Of a stretch of 64,000 bases of DNA, positions 50,801 through 58,563 are shown piece after piece. The notes under the pieces are model-generated. The model made no database searches. It saw nothing but the letters and a program-made list of their open reading frames with translations, and was not told the DNA's origin. The position numbers and the translations under genes were made by a program. How positions within the stretch are numbered: the first letter of the stretch is position 1; each line of letters begins with the position of its first letter. Source of the DNA: Sipunculus nudus (Eukaryota; Annelida; Sipuncula; Golfingiida; Sipunculidae); the NCBI GenBank assembly GCA_026874595.1, contig CM049311.1:4689676-4753675 (forward strand), in the 5' to 3' direction.

Positions 50801-51102
50801 TGGAGACTGCTTATATTTCACAATGTACAACACAGTAGGAAAAGTTGATGTAAACATTTGCTTGTAAATTATAAAAAAAAATTTCAGTACTCTGAATTAT
50901 TATAAGATTTCAGTGCTAGGATATGTGATACAGACACAATAATGACATAGATATGTGATACAGGTACACTAGGAACATCTCTCTGTGACCCAGGTTTATA
51001 TTTTACAGGGATAACATCAAACAGATCTCAAAGATGCTGGTGTCTATAGGCGCCATGGAGCAGGCCATCACAGTAGGAACCAAAGCCTCATTGAAGGTTT
51101 AA
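23600..51102 (+). CDS. PAXBP1: PAXBP1 / GCFC1-like nuclear protein (19 exons, complete)
   Basis: Ortholog of PAX3/7-binding protein 1 (GC-rich sequence DNA-binding factor family). In vertebrates it is a nuclear adaptor linking PAX3/7 to H3K4 methylation, and GCFC proteins are also associated with late spliceosomal complexes. Exons: 23600-23822, 33092-33255, 33962-34076, 34721-34850, 35559-35668, 36125-36186, 39793-40034, 41471-41660, 43816-43933, 44544-44619, 45048-45160, 46250-46449, 46996-47143, 48304-48422, 49003-49079, 49446-49512, 49967-50113, 50411-50568, 51009-51102. They sum to 2553 bp, 850 residues plus stop, with all phases consistent; the human protein is about 917 residues. Order of landmarks: basic/acidic N-terminus MFKKPKR, EVFKVKKSS, GIPDAAMIHMARKRRQMARE, WEEQQIRKG, YRFFQETRGYVRDLVDCLSE, an Arg-rich helix RRRRAREAQ, AYIGLCLPKLFTPLVRL, PTIVEKA, ENVWDPM and DDDVFMPLYPKQ in the C-terminal GCFC domain. 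The exon 6/7 junction has two workable solutions. Function is transferred from family knowledge. Confidence 0.95.
24226..26050 (+). mobile_element. 5'-truncated LINE (non-LTR retrotransposon) with reverse transcriptase C-terminal half
   Basis: In one frame, from about 24229: GKILRVIKSMYSKMQS, then the RT motif GTRQGCMISPLLFSLFINE, a TAA stop at 24433-24435, then FADDM (catalytic Asp pair) at about 24472 and about 390 further open residues. The C-terminus has a CKYC...EAHFLQECKLYHG zinc-knuckle-like motif typical of LINE ORF2 tails. After the stop at 25672, a short 3' UTR with AATAAA ends in GTTCTGTTCTGTTCT, a microsatellite tail expected of target-primed reverse transcription. The endonuclease and N-terminal RT are missing. 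Clade not assigned. It lies in PAXBP1 intron 1. Confidence 0.88.
24460..25674 (+). pseudogene. LINE reverse transcriptase fragment (404 codons open)
   Basis: The longest intact part of the LINE. It starts at an internal Met just before LLFADDM and includes thumb/connection sequence and the C-terminal Cys/His motif. Because the upstream RT is separated by an in-frame stop and the 5' end is missing, it is not a functional gene. Confidence 0.85.
26285..27338 (+). mobile_element. Helitron-like element, family A, copy A2
   Basis: Inverted relative to A1 and A3. The 3' end is a perfect hairpin, AGTCG-CTTGT-CGACT (27311-27325), then ACCCGTATT, then CTAG (27335-27338), then T. The 5' part seen in A1/A3 beyond the 'cccgaacataatc' block is missing. 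Palindrome positions (GGTGGCGCCACC or one-base variants): 26482, 26631, 26760, 26909, 27030, 27179; spacing 149, 129, 149, 121, 149. No protein-coding content. It lies in PAXBP1 intron 1. Confidence 0.78.
27944..28080. repeat. 69-bp tandem duplication in C2
   Basis: AATATTAGAATTGTTGCAAA occurs at 27961 and again at 28030, each in a longer matching context ending CCAGAGT. The homologous place in C1 (about 17300-17360) has only one copy, so the duplication arose in C2. Confidence 0.8.
28363..30314 (-). mobile_element. Helitron-like non-autonomous element, family B
   Basis: The uninterrupted sequence exists in C1: GTGCTAATTACTATCCC at about 17631-17645. In C2 it is split as GTGCTAA / element / TTACTATCCC, so the insertion falls between A and T with no obvious target duplication (a 2-bp AA duplication cannot be excluded). 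On the minus strand the element starts TTGTATTGCC. It ends in the perfect hairpin GGCACC-TGC-GGTGCC (28376-28390), a 9-nt spacer AAGAAATAT, and CTAG. The 5' end also has CCAGAC-ATA-GTCTGG. The interior is a tandem array. No Rep/helicase is encoded. Confidence 0.82.
28510..30180. repeat. Tandem array of 322-336-bp monomers inside element B, with dimer periodicity
   Basis: GGTGGCGCCACC or GGTGGCACCACC starts at 28653, 28989, 29311, 29647 and 29973, giving intervals of 336, 322, 336 and 326. Monomers 1 and 3 are nearly identical to each other, and monomers 2 and 4 resemble each other, so the higher-order period is 658 bp. The fifth monomer is more diverged. Confidence 0.85.
30479..31407 (-). mobile_element. 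Helitron-like element, family A, copy A3
   Basis: Same orientation as A1. It shares the right end with A1 up to CAAAACT (31401-31407) and includes a GC-rich GGCGGCGGCGG stretch near that end. The hairpin/CTAG end is absent; the left boundary joins the end of C2. Palindrome positions: 30552, 30673, 30822, 30951, 31100; spacing 121, 149, 129, 149. It lies in PAXBP1 intron 1. Confidence 0.75.
31408..33091. other. PAXBP1 intron 1, remainder
   Basis: AT-rich intronic sequence before exon 2. Short open frames are present on both strands, but none has a recognisable domain or splice context. No clear repeat was identified. Confidence 0.5.
33092..33255 (+). CDS. PAXBP1: PAXBP1 exon 2
   Basis: Begins in phase 1 with GEVFKVKKSSHSRRIAKQLK, matching the vertebrate EEVFKVKKSSYSKKIVKLLK. 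Ends in phase 0 after ALK at a GTGAGA donor. The preceding intron is 9.3 kb and full of mobile elements. Confidence 0.94.
33962..34076 (+). CDS. PAXBP1: PAXBP1 exon 3
   Basis: Encodes ELKKAQDEANGKVEGRD, then an acidic DSEDDEDEPSTA stretch and VRNILE. Phase 0 in, phase 1 out at GTAAGT. Weakly conserved acidic region, placed by open frame, phase and position. Confidence 0.87.
34721..34850 (+). CDS. PAXBP1: PAXBP1 exon 4 (IPDAA motif)
   Basis: Encodes GGIPDAAMIHMARKRRQMAR and EMGDFIPVDD, the most diagnostic N-terminal motif of the family. Ends in phase 2 at GTAAGT. Confidence 0.96.
35559..35668 (+). CDS. PAXBP1: PAXBP1 exon 5
   Basis: Encodes REDDNDISDEDERVNFSINK and KEEELRKMQDTF, matching REDENDASDDEDDDEKRRIVFSV in vertebrates. 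Phase 2 in, phase 1 out at a GTAATG donor. Confidence 0.94.
36125..36186 (+). CDS. PAXBP1: PAXBP1 exon 6 (WEEQQIRKG)
   Basis: Encodes GSNSEGSDHEREWEEQQIRK G, matching the ELSRWEQEQIRKGI motif. Two donors are possible: GTCAGT at 36187 (phase 0, with the acceptor at 39791-39792) or GTGAGG at 36191 (phase 1, with the acceptor seven bases further on). The resulting proteins differ only by one residue around KGV. Confidence 0.85.
36331..36650 (+). repeat. tRNA-derived SINE
   Basis: Starts with a tRNA-like head: GGTGGAGTAATGGTTAAGG (A-box-like, about 36342-36360) and GGTCGTGAGATCAAATCC (B-box-like, about 36382-36399). A non-tRNA body contains 'ccaccgtgccagggtccaag' and 'gcgtcccatcc' words. It lies in PAXBP1 intron 6. 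The right boundary is approximate. Confidence 0.72.
37091..38070 (+). mobile_element. Repeat family C, copy C3, with internal degenerate tandem units
   Basis: Begins TTTAGCTAAGCTGACTTTCA and a GTCCGTC/CCGGCCGG tract nearly identical to the start of C4. The interior (about 37320-37900) is a degenerate tandem of roughly 115 bp with AGGTCACAAGGTCA, CACAGGA, CTTCTTTGAAAA, CATTTCAAG, CAAACCTTCCATCT and CAACAGGGGAAGAA blocks. The right end is not clear. It lies in PAXBP1 intron 6. Confidence 0.6.
37411..37844 (+). promoter_or_regulatory. Array of AGGTCA nuclear-receptor half-sites
   Basis: AGGTCA direct repeats recur in successive repeat units: three half-sites (spacers 2 and 0) at 37411-37430, a perfect DR1 at 37689-37701, and DR1 plus a third contiguous half-site at 37826-37844. 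DR1 is the known binding geometry of RXR/HNF4/PPAR-type receptors. Sequence match only; no evidence of function. Confidence 0.35.
38921..39430 (+). mobile_element. Repeat family C, copy C4 (short, both ends present)
   Basis: Begins TTTAGCTCAGCTGACTTTCA followed by a GTCCGTCGTCC-type pyrimidine-rich tract. Ends CAGCTGAGCGTCATGACCC, ATGGGTC and ACTTGTT. Both ends match those of the 3.1-kb C1 in opposite orientation, so C4 is the shortest full-ended member. A DR1-like GGGTCAAAGGTCA is at 39248-39260. It lies in PAXBP1 intron 6. Confidence 0.68.
39793..40034 (+). CDS. PAXBP1: PAXBP1 exon 7 (Tyr/Gln-rich segment)
   Basis: Encodes VAVAAGSGPAPTEKQEPGYY followed by a Met/Tyr/Gln/Asn-rich low-complexity stretch and VNMASIKKRLTDR, the last matching VTIDLVKKQLKDR. 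Ends in phase 2 at GTAGGT. Confidence 0.92.
41471..41660 (+). CDS. PAXBP1: PAXBP1 exon 8 (YRFFQETRGYVRDL motif)
   Basis: Begins with LESLTSVHRNHVTEKDSIDS and ends YRFFQETRGYVRDLVDCLSE K, matching YKFLQEMRGYVQDLLECFSEK. Predicted helical/coiled. Phase 2 in, phase 0 out at GTGGGT. Confidence 0.95.
41661..43815. other. PAXBP1 intron 8, no assigned feature
   Basis: A 2.15-kb AT-rich intron. No exon, repeat family or RNA gene was recognised on either strand. Confidence 0.6.
43816..43933 (+). CDS. PAXBP1: PAXBP1 exon 9
   Basis: Encodes MPVIISLEKRVMNMLKQRAD and RLVKRRQQDIKDQSLQF, matching the RASRLVQRRQDDIKDESSEF helix. Phase 1 out at GTCGGT. Confidence 0.94.
43991..44290 (+). repeat. Degraded tRNA-derived SINE
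   Basis: AGCAGCTCAGTCTTTAGAGC (A-box-like) is followed at tRNA spacing by GTCGCAGAGTCATTTCC (B-box-like). This resembles the 5' half of a tRNA gene but lacks cloverleaf pairing. It lies in PAXBP1 intron 9. The right limit is uncertain. Confidence 0.5.
44544..44619 (+). CDS. PAXBP1: PAXBP1 exon 10
   Basis: A 76-bp exon ending VQRRIAEREARR, matching AKRRIAEREARR. Phase 1 in, phase 2 out at GTAAGG. Confidence 0.93.
45048..45160 (+). CDS. PAXBP1: PAXBP1 exon 11
   Basis: Encodes ARRRRAREAQNIKDHNEGLS and TDDEENQSEITKFTLER, matching the EGLSSDDEETSTDITNFNLEK region. Phase 1 out at GTAGCG. Confidence 0.94.
46250..46449 (+). CDS. PAXBP1: PAXBP1 exon 12 (start of GCFC domain)
   Basis: Encodes DRVETETESLFQDVVDEYID and AYIGLCLPKLFTPLVRLKLL, the best-conserved block of the family. 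Phase 0 out at GTCAGT. Confidence 0.96.
46996..47143 (+). CDS. PAXBP1: PAXBP1 exon 13
   Basis: Encodes FEHMCWYESLMFYG, a Pro/Asp-rich loop and LVPTIVEKAIVVKLT, matching FENMLWFESLLFYG and LLPTIVEKVILPKLT. Phase 1 out at GTATGT. Confidence 0.96.
47336..47770. repeat. 41-bp minisatellite, about 10 copies
   Basis: Consecutive units of about 41 bp contain GTTATTTATCTCTGTGCATT and GTATCTCATGATTCTCATC, with few differences between copies. It lies in PAXBP1 intron 13. An 80-codon frame runs through it because the unit length is not a multiple of three and no frame meets a stop early; it is not a gene. Confidence 0.92.
48304..48422 (+). CDS. PAXBP1: PAXBP1 exon 14
   Basis: Encodes DLVENVWDPMSSQETLRLVK and CVMHLVETYPTVSADSPKTK, matching IAENMWDPFSTTQTSRMV. 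Phase 0 out at GTAAAA. Confidence 0.95.
49003..49079 (+). CDS. PAXBP1: PAXBP1 exon 15
   Basis: Encodes ALFEAVVKRIRKTLDDDVFM PLYPK, matching LRMRRTLDDDVFMPLYPK. Phase 2 out at GTAAGA. Confidence 0.96.
49446..49512 (+). CDS. PAXBP1: PAXBP1 exon 16
   Basis: A 67-bp exon reading TLENKNACATVYFNRQCWSC IK, matching LENKNSGPYLFFQRQFWSSVK. The acceptor is the TTTCAG ending at 49445. An upstream CACAG ending at 49411 opens a different frame without family similarity and is probably not used. The donor GTCTGT is weak. Confidence 0.9.
49967..50113 (+). CDS. PAXBP1: PAXBP1 exon 17
   Basis: Encodes LMNNILMWHSLLSDTTLREL and ALDSLLRRYLMLGIQSS, matching TLQELSIDGLLNRYILMAFQNS. Phase 0 at both ends, GTAAGT donor. 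Confidence 0.95.
50411..50568 (+). CDS. PAXBP1: PAXBP1 exon 18
   Basis: Encodes MVSAFPKKWFADLQGEQTIL and a helical segment ending AKKAVR, matching VINCFPKQWFMNLKGERTI. Phase 2 out at GTAAGG. Confidence 0.95.
51009..51102 (+). CDS. PAXBP1: PAXBP1 exon 19 (stop codon)
   Basis: Encodes DNIKQISKMLVSIGAMEQAI TVGTKASLKV and stop TAA at 51100-51102, matching ENIKQIVKLLASVRALDHAMSVA. The protein ends about 10 residues earlier than the human one. Confidence 0.95.
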
Positions 51103-53055
51103 TAGACCAGAAGGACATGAACCATTTTACAGAATCCATTCCTGCTGTGGCTGTACCTGTCTGCTGGCGTGACTCCTGTTTCCTCATCATCTGATTCACC
51201 CATCCTGTCTTTCATACCAATAGTCATGTGCTGAATTGTAACATGCAGCCCTGGACAGATTTATAATTTATGGGTTGTAAGAGAGAGAGAGAAGGAGAGA
51301 GAGATGTCATTTATGGTGAAACTGATCACTGCATTTCTTCAACTGTAATCTGAATTATTGGCCAATGAAATTGTTTTCTTTGACTTCAAAATCGCATATA
51401 TGGTTTGCTAGTAAGGAGATCTGTCCTTGCCAGCCTGATTCAAGTAAGCTTTGTGGAACCCAAATGACTGTCCACCAGATTTGTCCAAGTGTAAACGTGA
51501 ACTAAGTGGAACATATTTGCTTCCGACGGTTTAATCAAGAATCAATCTGAACTCTGCATACATATGTCTGATATGATAACAAGTTACAGTTTGTTTACCT
51601 GAACAGTCCTTGTATCTTAACATATGCAGCATTTTAAAAATCATGAAATTTAGGAATTGAAAACTATGCACAATCAGTAAAGTGCACTGTATGTCAAATG
51701 GAATGGCCAGTTAAATTTGGATACAATTTTTGTTATGATCATTAAATGGCTGAATGTGATTTAAAGCAGGCAAAGCCAGTCCAGGGTCAGTCTTGATAAA
51801 ACTGGTTTGGGAACACCAAGTCCTGGTTGAATCAGGATTAAATTTTAAAGCAGTTTTCCAAGTTTAAATCAGTAGCTTGTCATGCGAGTCAGTTTTTTTA
51901 GAGATAACTCGTTTAAACAGTTATTCCTGAGATTTTAATCTCTGTAGATCTCATGGTAAATGATTTGAATTACAGTAAATCTGGGCAAAACAATTTAAAA
52001 CAATTGGCAGTTGTCAGTTTTTGTTGGGAATTTAGTTCTCTTTAGCTCCTTGTGAACACATATTGTATCTGTATGCTTTGTGCAATGTATGCAGTATAAA
52101 TGCAGTGTATGAAAGCTTTCATCCTGACTCATGCTGCATGAAGAATTAGATATAAGATCTGAGGTTTGTAATACACACTATCTAAACATATGGTTATTAT
52201 GGAATGCAGCTGAACCCTTAGAAAAACAAAGGCAGTGGCAGATATTACACATTTACAAAATGTATATGTGTACATCAGAATTCTTGCTGCATAACCTGTG
52301 TCAGTTTTGAAGTTTTACTTGTAATCATGAATTGTTATCACCAGGGATTGGTTATTTGTAACATTGTATCTAGACCACTTTGTAGCCTTTGCAATACATT
52401 TTCGAAGAAAAATCTAGTATTAATATATAATGGAATTGTTGCATACCTTAAGTATATTTTTAAAGCATTTTCTATCAGCTTTTCAAAAATCGGTTTTAGA
52501 ATTAATTGGTGTGTGATTTTATTCTGAGTTGAGCACTGCTGGAGATAAATACGGATATCCACCATATAGTAAACCAACTCCCTGCTTCAGTATGTGTTAG
52601 GATGGTAGATGAGTCGAAAACCTCCAGTTAAGCTCACTCTCTGCAGTCCTTGAAAAGTGCTTGCAATATGTGATATATAGTAAGGCAGTTCATAAATAGA
52701 GAAGGCTTCCTTGATTATACAAAGTGTGGTATGATAATGGTTATAGCTGAATGATATGATATATAGATGTCTCTGAGAAGTCACTCTACCAGCTGTGTGT
52801 TATTCCCTCTTTGGGGAAGGAGGTTGTGTCAAGCACATGGGTTTCTCTGTTTTATAGAGATTAACTTGAAGTTGTAGGAACTCCCGATGTGCCACATAGT
52901 GAGCATTTACATTGTTAAATGGAGGAAAGGAGACTCAATTTTCCCCCAATTGGTGACATGCTTTGACAGCAAAAGGTATATTTTGTGTATCTGGTGTGAA
53001 TATTATATTTGTAAATACTTTTGTAAAATAAATATTTGTGATCCCATATACTGAT
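51103..53055 (+). other. PAXBP1: Probable PAXBP1 3' UTR
   Basis: About 1.9 kb after the stop codon without another supported gene. It includes a GA-rich microsatellite at about 51281-51304. The best polyadenylation signal is AATAAA at 53027-53032. The exact end is inferred. Confidence 0.5.
53027..53032 (+). terminator. PAXBP1: Candidate polyadenylation signal for PAXBP1
   Basis: AATAAA followed within 30 bp by a GT/T-rich stretch (ATTTGTGATCCC). It is the strongest candidate downstream of the stop, although other weaker sites precede it. Confidence 0.45.
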
Positions 53056-54950
53056 ACTTCAATTCCTTTTGGGTGAATATTTATGACTGAACTGGCCCTA
53101 AGCAGGACGAAAGGTTTTTAGCCAACAAGAACACCTGAAAAACAAAACCAAGTGTCTGAGGTGCACATTTTGCTATATTGTGGATGGTAATGGGTAATCA
53201 TGAAAAAAAAACATGAAATAGGAAATACCATTTTAGCAGTATTCCAAAATAAGTGTTACCATCCAGATCATGCTTACCAGTCATATAATAGCTGCAGTCG
53301 TTTGAGAGATGTTTGGTATCAGTCATTACATTATTACTGCAACAACTTGAAATCGCTAAAAAAAATAAAATTTCCATGAAGATAAAAAATTTTAAATAAT
53401 CTAAAATTTTCCCACATTCAGTTCCTCTTGCTCTTTTTCTGGCATATTCAGGAAAAAATTGGAAACGGTCATTTTGGCTCTAAGATACAACAGGTGGCAT
53501 CACCTTCAGCTTCAAACCAGAGAGCAGTCAAATGATCAATAATCATGTAATATGGTGCTGATAGCTGTGGCTGTTCTTATGAGTTATTTTGTTACAGTCA
53601 GAAGATCATAAAGATTTTATGATCAAATTTGGTGTGCAAAGAAGCCATTTTATAAATAATTTGGCTTAATTTACACTCCAATAATTCCACATCATCGAAG
53701 GAGTTGTAAGATATGACATTGAAGATACAGTGTTAATCTTTTCTGACTTCTGTATGAGAAAGGTTAAGGGGCCTGTTGAATTAACATGAAAAATAGCGTC
53801 TTCTCATTGAAATAAATTGGTACCAAAATATTGCCCTGGAACCGTTGGCTTACTCCTGTACTCGAGTGTTGAAAACAGTGGACCGGGCAGGATCAGATGT
53901 GTTAACATGAATACAGCGGATGTGACTCCGAGGATGAAATGGGCCCCAACACCTGTCAATCAGGGTATGCCCTGACAGACCCCTAAAATGTAATACGTGT
54001 TACCGCTTAACCTATCGTACAAATAATTTGCGATAGATTCCACGGTGAATTTACATTTGGCCCATGGACTGTAATGTCCATCCAGCAGAGATACATCACA
54101 GGACATGAAGGTTCATGTATGGACCAGTTTTGACTGTATTTTGTTTAGGATCTGTCACGCATGCGTAAAATCGGACATCCAGTCCCGTATTAACTAACAC
54201 GCAAAACCTTAACAAGATGTTAACAAGATGTTTAACAGCTCAAAGGGAGATACTGAGACCGTGTGCTGGAACAGTGTAGCACGGAAGGTTTTGTATAAAG
54301 TACAAGTGAACTGCTGTGTGAAAGAATAAGCATATAATATTGCCGCTGAAAATGACCCTTTTACAAAATTCTTTAGAGGTCGCAGAAAGTAGGTCAGCAG
54401 TTGGCACCACCTGCAGCTAAAACTAACATGGTTAAATTGCCATTCCATAGTGAGCAAAAAATGGGATCCTTCTATTTAGCATTGACTGTTGGCATGTGTA
54501 CTGCGCGATCCTCATGGACATCCGCAAAAATTGTCTTCTGTAGGATTTTTCCACAGTTAATAGAAAACAACAGGAATTTAAGTTTGAAATCCTCAAATGG
54601 TCGAAAGGTCTGTGTGAAACATACTGTCAGTCTAATAGTTAAACGTGATAAATAGGGAGCTAGAACGGTCGCGGCAGGCCACTGAACTTCGCCTTTTGTC
54701 GATTAACGTTTAGCACCTTAACACGTTGAAATGACTCCACAAGTGCCGACCATACGTGGCTGGCCTATGTCCGGATCATTCAAGCACATGTGGAAGAGTG
54801 GGGTGGCCTGTATATTCCCGGCTCTAGGTCAGCCTACTTTACAATAGGGGTGGCCTATTAATGGGTCAGTCCAAATATAGATAAGGGGTAGTAGGCCTTA
54901 TATATGTTTTGCACCTCATGGAAACGCATCCGGGGCGATCCAGTCGATGG
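53056..54950. other. Intergenic stretch
   Basis: No supported gene. Words resembling the Helitron A palindrome (GGTGGCATCACC at about 53491; TTGGCACCACC at about 54402) occur once each. Several short open frames have no recognisable features. Confidence 0.5.
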
Positions 54951-54956
54951 CCAAAA

Positions 54957-54981
54957 GGGGGGGGGGGGGGGGGGAGGGGGG
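54957..54981. repeat. Poly-G tract
   Basis: About 24 G residues interrupted by one A. Potential quadruplex-forming and assembly-sensitive. Confidence 0.9.
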
Positions 54982-55104
54982 ACAAATTTTCCAGCAGAGT
55001 CGGGTCACTCAGTACCGCGAATTCCTTTTGACAAAAGCCTTTATCCTGTCAAAAGAAGCACGCTTATGGTTGTCCGTCAGAAAATATCCTTATGGAAATA
55101 GATT

Positions 55105-55195
55105 TGACGCAGGCATAATCCTGATCTCCATACATTTCCACACTGACCATGGCTGAGTGCGTCAATGCATATTTATATAACTGCATCAACCGTCA
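55105..55195. repeat. Direct repeat, copy 1
   Basis: Shares with 56405-56490 the blocks ATAATCCTGATC, TTCATTTCCAC or ACATTTCCAC, ATGGCTGA(A/G)TGCGTCAA and GCATCAACCGT in the same order and spacing. The two copies are about 1.3 kb apart in direct orientation and may be ends of an unidentified element. Confidence 0.65.
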
Positions 55196-56149
55196 CTATT
55201 TTCTCTGAAACTTGAGTAAAAATGAATTTATTGTAGGTAACACGACTAGTCTAGCAGAAAGGATAAAACTATCCAAGATTTTCAAGCATAGCAAATTCCA
55301 CCACAATAGCAGTCATTAGTGTTTAGAAAAAGGATGTTTCTCTATGTTGTAATATAAATTATAATTGACGGTGGTCGGACTTGACTTTATCACGAAACTC
55401 CTCGGTGACCACGCCCCAGATGGCGCCACCAATCTCTCGTACAGGACAGAGCTATCCAGGCCTGCCAAAGGTTAATGACCGGAAAAAGGAGTGAAAAAAA
55501 CAGTAGACCTCTTTAAAATACAGAGTGGAAAAAAAAAAGAATAAAATTAGCGTCACTTCCCCAATTTTGTTTATCACAGACTGAATAAGAACGTAGTTTA
55601 CATACCACAATTGTGTTAATATATCGCCACATACCCTTCCGAAAGTATGAATGGCGCAAATTCCCCGGCCTGCATGAAGATCAGGTCATTTTCCACATGT
55701 TGTGACACATGCAGAACATTTGCATTCATAGGAAATTGTGAAAGGTCCCAAATTAAAAAAAAAGATTCTTGTCCTAACTGGACTGAGAAAGCAGGAAAGA
55801 AACAGTATATTTGAGACTATAATAATGAGTTGAGACAATATCAGTGTCTTGTACGTTTATGCACACTAATAACATGAAGCCACATTAAAAAGTAATCATG
55901 TTAATGCGTTTAACAAAATATAACTTCCAGCCACTTCTCTTCCAGACTATTAACATTACCAGACTTTTCCTAATATCGGACATTTTTTCTCATATCCCCT
56001 TACTTTCCCTGACTGTAAAAAGAGAAATTCGATAATGATCCAACTCTGAGACCAATGTGATTCCGCAGCGTCCGCCGTTACCAATACGTTTGTAGCCGTT
56101 GCTACTTTATAGACCAGACTTAAATGGATATCAACGTATGTATTCTCAC

Positions 56150-56397
56150 AAGGGGATTTCAGATCTTATGTTTAGCCTTGGTGTCCTCGGGAATATTATT
56201 ATTTGAACCTTTACTTCGAGATAGAGATTACACGTGCCATTGTACCATACAGGGTATTCAATCAGCTGGCGGGTCGGTCCTTAAAAGCGCACCCGAGAAA
56301 CCTCACAAATGGCACGTGTAATCTCCGCCTCGAAGAAAAAGTTCAAATAATGATTCCCGAAGTCACAAAGGCTGAACAAAAGATATGAAATCATTTA
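56150..56397. mobile_element. Foldback element with arms of about 100 bp
   Basis: The left arm (about 56152-56248) and the reverse complement of the right arm (about 56302-56396) align over about 100 bp: GATTTCAKATCTT, TTYAGCCTT, TCGGGAAT, ATTATTTGAAC, TTCGAG and GAGATTACACGTGCCATT occur in order. The spacer is about 55 bp. A single-stranded copy could form a long hairpin. No target duplication was identified. Confidence 0.8.
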
Positions 56398-56404
56398 AAA
56401 AATG

Positions 56405-56490
56405 CAGGCCTGTATAATCCTGATCCCCCTTCATTTCCACCTGAACATGGCTGAATGCGTCAACACATAATTACATAGTCGCATCAACCG
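56405..56490. repeat. Direct repeat, copy 2
   Basis: Second copy of the 85-bp segment at 55105-55195. The foldback element 56150-56397 lies immediately to its left. Confidence 0.65.
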
Positions 56491-56819
56491 TTTAGAGATC
56501 ACATCTGAAGATTCAAATGCATGAAAACACGGTTAATGTGTAACTGAACATTTCGTTAATAATCACTAACTGCAGTAATGAGAAAAAAACTTTGGTTGTG
56601 CCACTCCACACATGTACACATCACACTGTACCAGCTATGGCGTGAATTTGGTTAATATTTTCTCTACATCTGTTACATAGTAGGCCTACATGTGTTGGTG
56701 AATATTTGTCAAAGACCTCAATCAAATGCAAGACCCTGGACTTCGTGCGATTAAGTGCGACTGTATAAGACAAAAAAATAAAAGGTATGGATCTCAGGCA
56801 CTGCCCCCGGCAATTGTAG

Positions 56820-56838
56820 CCCCCCCCCCCCCCCCCCC
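56820..56838. repeat. Poly-C tract
   Basis: Run of 19 C residues followed by GC; simple repeat. Confidence 0.9.
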
Positions 56839-57549
56839 GCATCCAAAAACTTTATTTTTATTTCATCTTTCAAGAAGATAAAATAATACAATTTTGATCA
56901 GATTTCCTTTGTTTTGTAGTGCTTTTACGTGTTTAGCAAAACAATTCTGTTATTTTCATGCTTTCCCAGATCATGTGAAATTTTTATCGAGACAAACAAA
57001 ACAAAGGTAAAATATCGCCCGGCCTCATATGTTTCTGAAATGAAGTGCCTGAGAACCATACCTCTTTTTTTTGGCCTATCAATCACGATTTCCTGCGACC
57101 CGGTAGATGTGCACTCAAGCATATCAGGTCACGAAGAGGGCTCCTGCAAAACAATTCTTTCAAAGATCTGCCTTTTGAGAAGGGATCGCCCATGTGGATT
57201 ATTTCCGGCCGGTCAACGCGAAATGTAAGAAAACCCCAGATAGGGCCCCTGGAGTAAAACTCTGTCCAGCCATCACACACTCAATGGCCATCGTGTTACT
57301 GGGCCCGTAGACACAAAAAGGGGCGCCTGCAGGGGAGGGGGGGGAGCAATTATTAAAATTATTAATTATGCACGTAATACACAGATATTGCAAATAAAAT
57401 GGATGGAATCTCTTCAAGCAAACTCGGAGCATATGTATGTCGAAAATCAGGGCAATCCGTACAGTGGTATCAGAGGAGGTACGGAAACTTACAAAAATCG
57501 CCTTACGCTATTAATATATAGATTGTATTCGTTCTTCAAACATATATAC

Positions 57550-57663
57550 TATCGGTGTGTATATTATATATTATATACTATAAGTGCATATATATATAAG
57601 TGTATATATAAAAGTGTATACTTATAAGTATATATAAGTATATATGTGTGTGTGTGTGTGTGA
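57550..57663. repeat. AT-rich and (TG)n simple repeat
   Basis: Irregular TATATA/AAGTGTATA words grading into a (TG)n run of about 16 bp at 57645-57661. Confidence 0.85.
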
Positions 57664-58229
57664 CGGGAGCCTAAAACCATATCTGCTTCAGATCATGGGC
57701 CAGCAATATTTCAGTACTTCTCCACACTTCAGTTTGTAGTTCGTTATTTACTCCCGTTTTCCTGTCAGACATCGTTGTAACTCTTCATTAAATTGATTCA
57801 TAATGTCTCAGAGTTTTCTATGAACTGTGACCTCTTTTTATTGGTTATTAATCTTTAAAGTTGTTAGTTCTTACAGCGCCACCTGTAGTCGGGTATATAA
57901 GCGTTCGAATGTCAGATGATACCACACTCTGCTTATGAAGAAAAAACTTGCTAACGCTGTCAAAATGGCATAAACTGCAAGTATAAAATGGCATTCGTCT
58001 CGGAGCTCTCTCGTTTTATTGATCGGGTTCGGCTTACGATTGCCATGGCTTTGTTTCCGCTGCTGGGATCGGTGGAGGGGATGCATACTGCTTTTGCCTT
58101 TTTGCATGTGGGTTTGGTGGCTTTTCTCAGGTCAAAGGTACGGGTAAAACGATGGCGGGCTCGCTGGCTTTGCTGGGTTTTCATCACGTCTATTGGCTCC
58201 TCAAAATTTATAATCTAAAGAGACAACCG

Positions 58230-58457
58230 GGGCGGTTTCAGAAGCATATCCAAGGGGGGGGGGGTCCAGGCGATCCTGACTCACCCCCCTCTCTTTTTTT
58301 TCACCCGAAGCAACCTTTTTTAAAAAGGGGTTTTAGGCGAAATTTTGCGGCCTGGCACCCCCCCCCCCCTTTCCGGACCTGATGACCTTTATTAAGATTT
58401 TCATTAGTCCTCCTGGGTTGGACCCCCTTTACCTAAATCCTGGATCCGCCCCTGACT
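58230..58457. mobile_element. Short terminal-repeat element, copy 1
   Basis: Starts in a poly-G stretch with GGTCCAGGCGATCC and ends AAATCCTGGATCCGCCCC. It shares AAATTTTGCGRSCTGG, CCTTTCC and AAATCCTGGATCCGCC with the copy at 60928-61141. The GGATCCAG/CTGGATCC ends suggest a hAT- or Chapaev-like MITE, but this is not settled. Confidence 0.55.
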
Positions 58458-58469
58458 TTATAAACTAGA

Positions 58470-58563
58470 CCCTAGTCCTAGTGACGCCACTCTGCCTCTT
58501 GCATTCGAACTTTGAGGACTGCACATCCCTCAATTGTGCTTTTGTCACTTTTAGAGGGGAGCG
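58470..58563. repeat. Partial duplicate of the LTR-like segment
   Basis: CACTCTGCCTCTTGCATTCG, CTTTGAGGAC and CCCTCAATTGTGCTTTTGTC match 58970-59022 in direct orientation. It ends in the purine-rich AGAGGGGAGCG just before 58564. Confidence 0.65.

Noticed and set aside
57890-58218. GGTATATAAGC box followed by a 76-codon open frame from 57988, with overlapping antisense frames
   Set aside because: The TATA-like box is suggestive, but neither strand gives a recognisable protein and the flanks are repeat-rich; not enough to call a gene.
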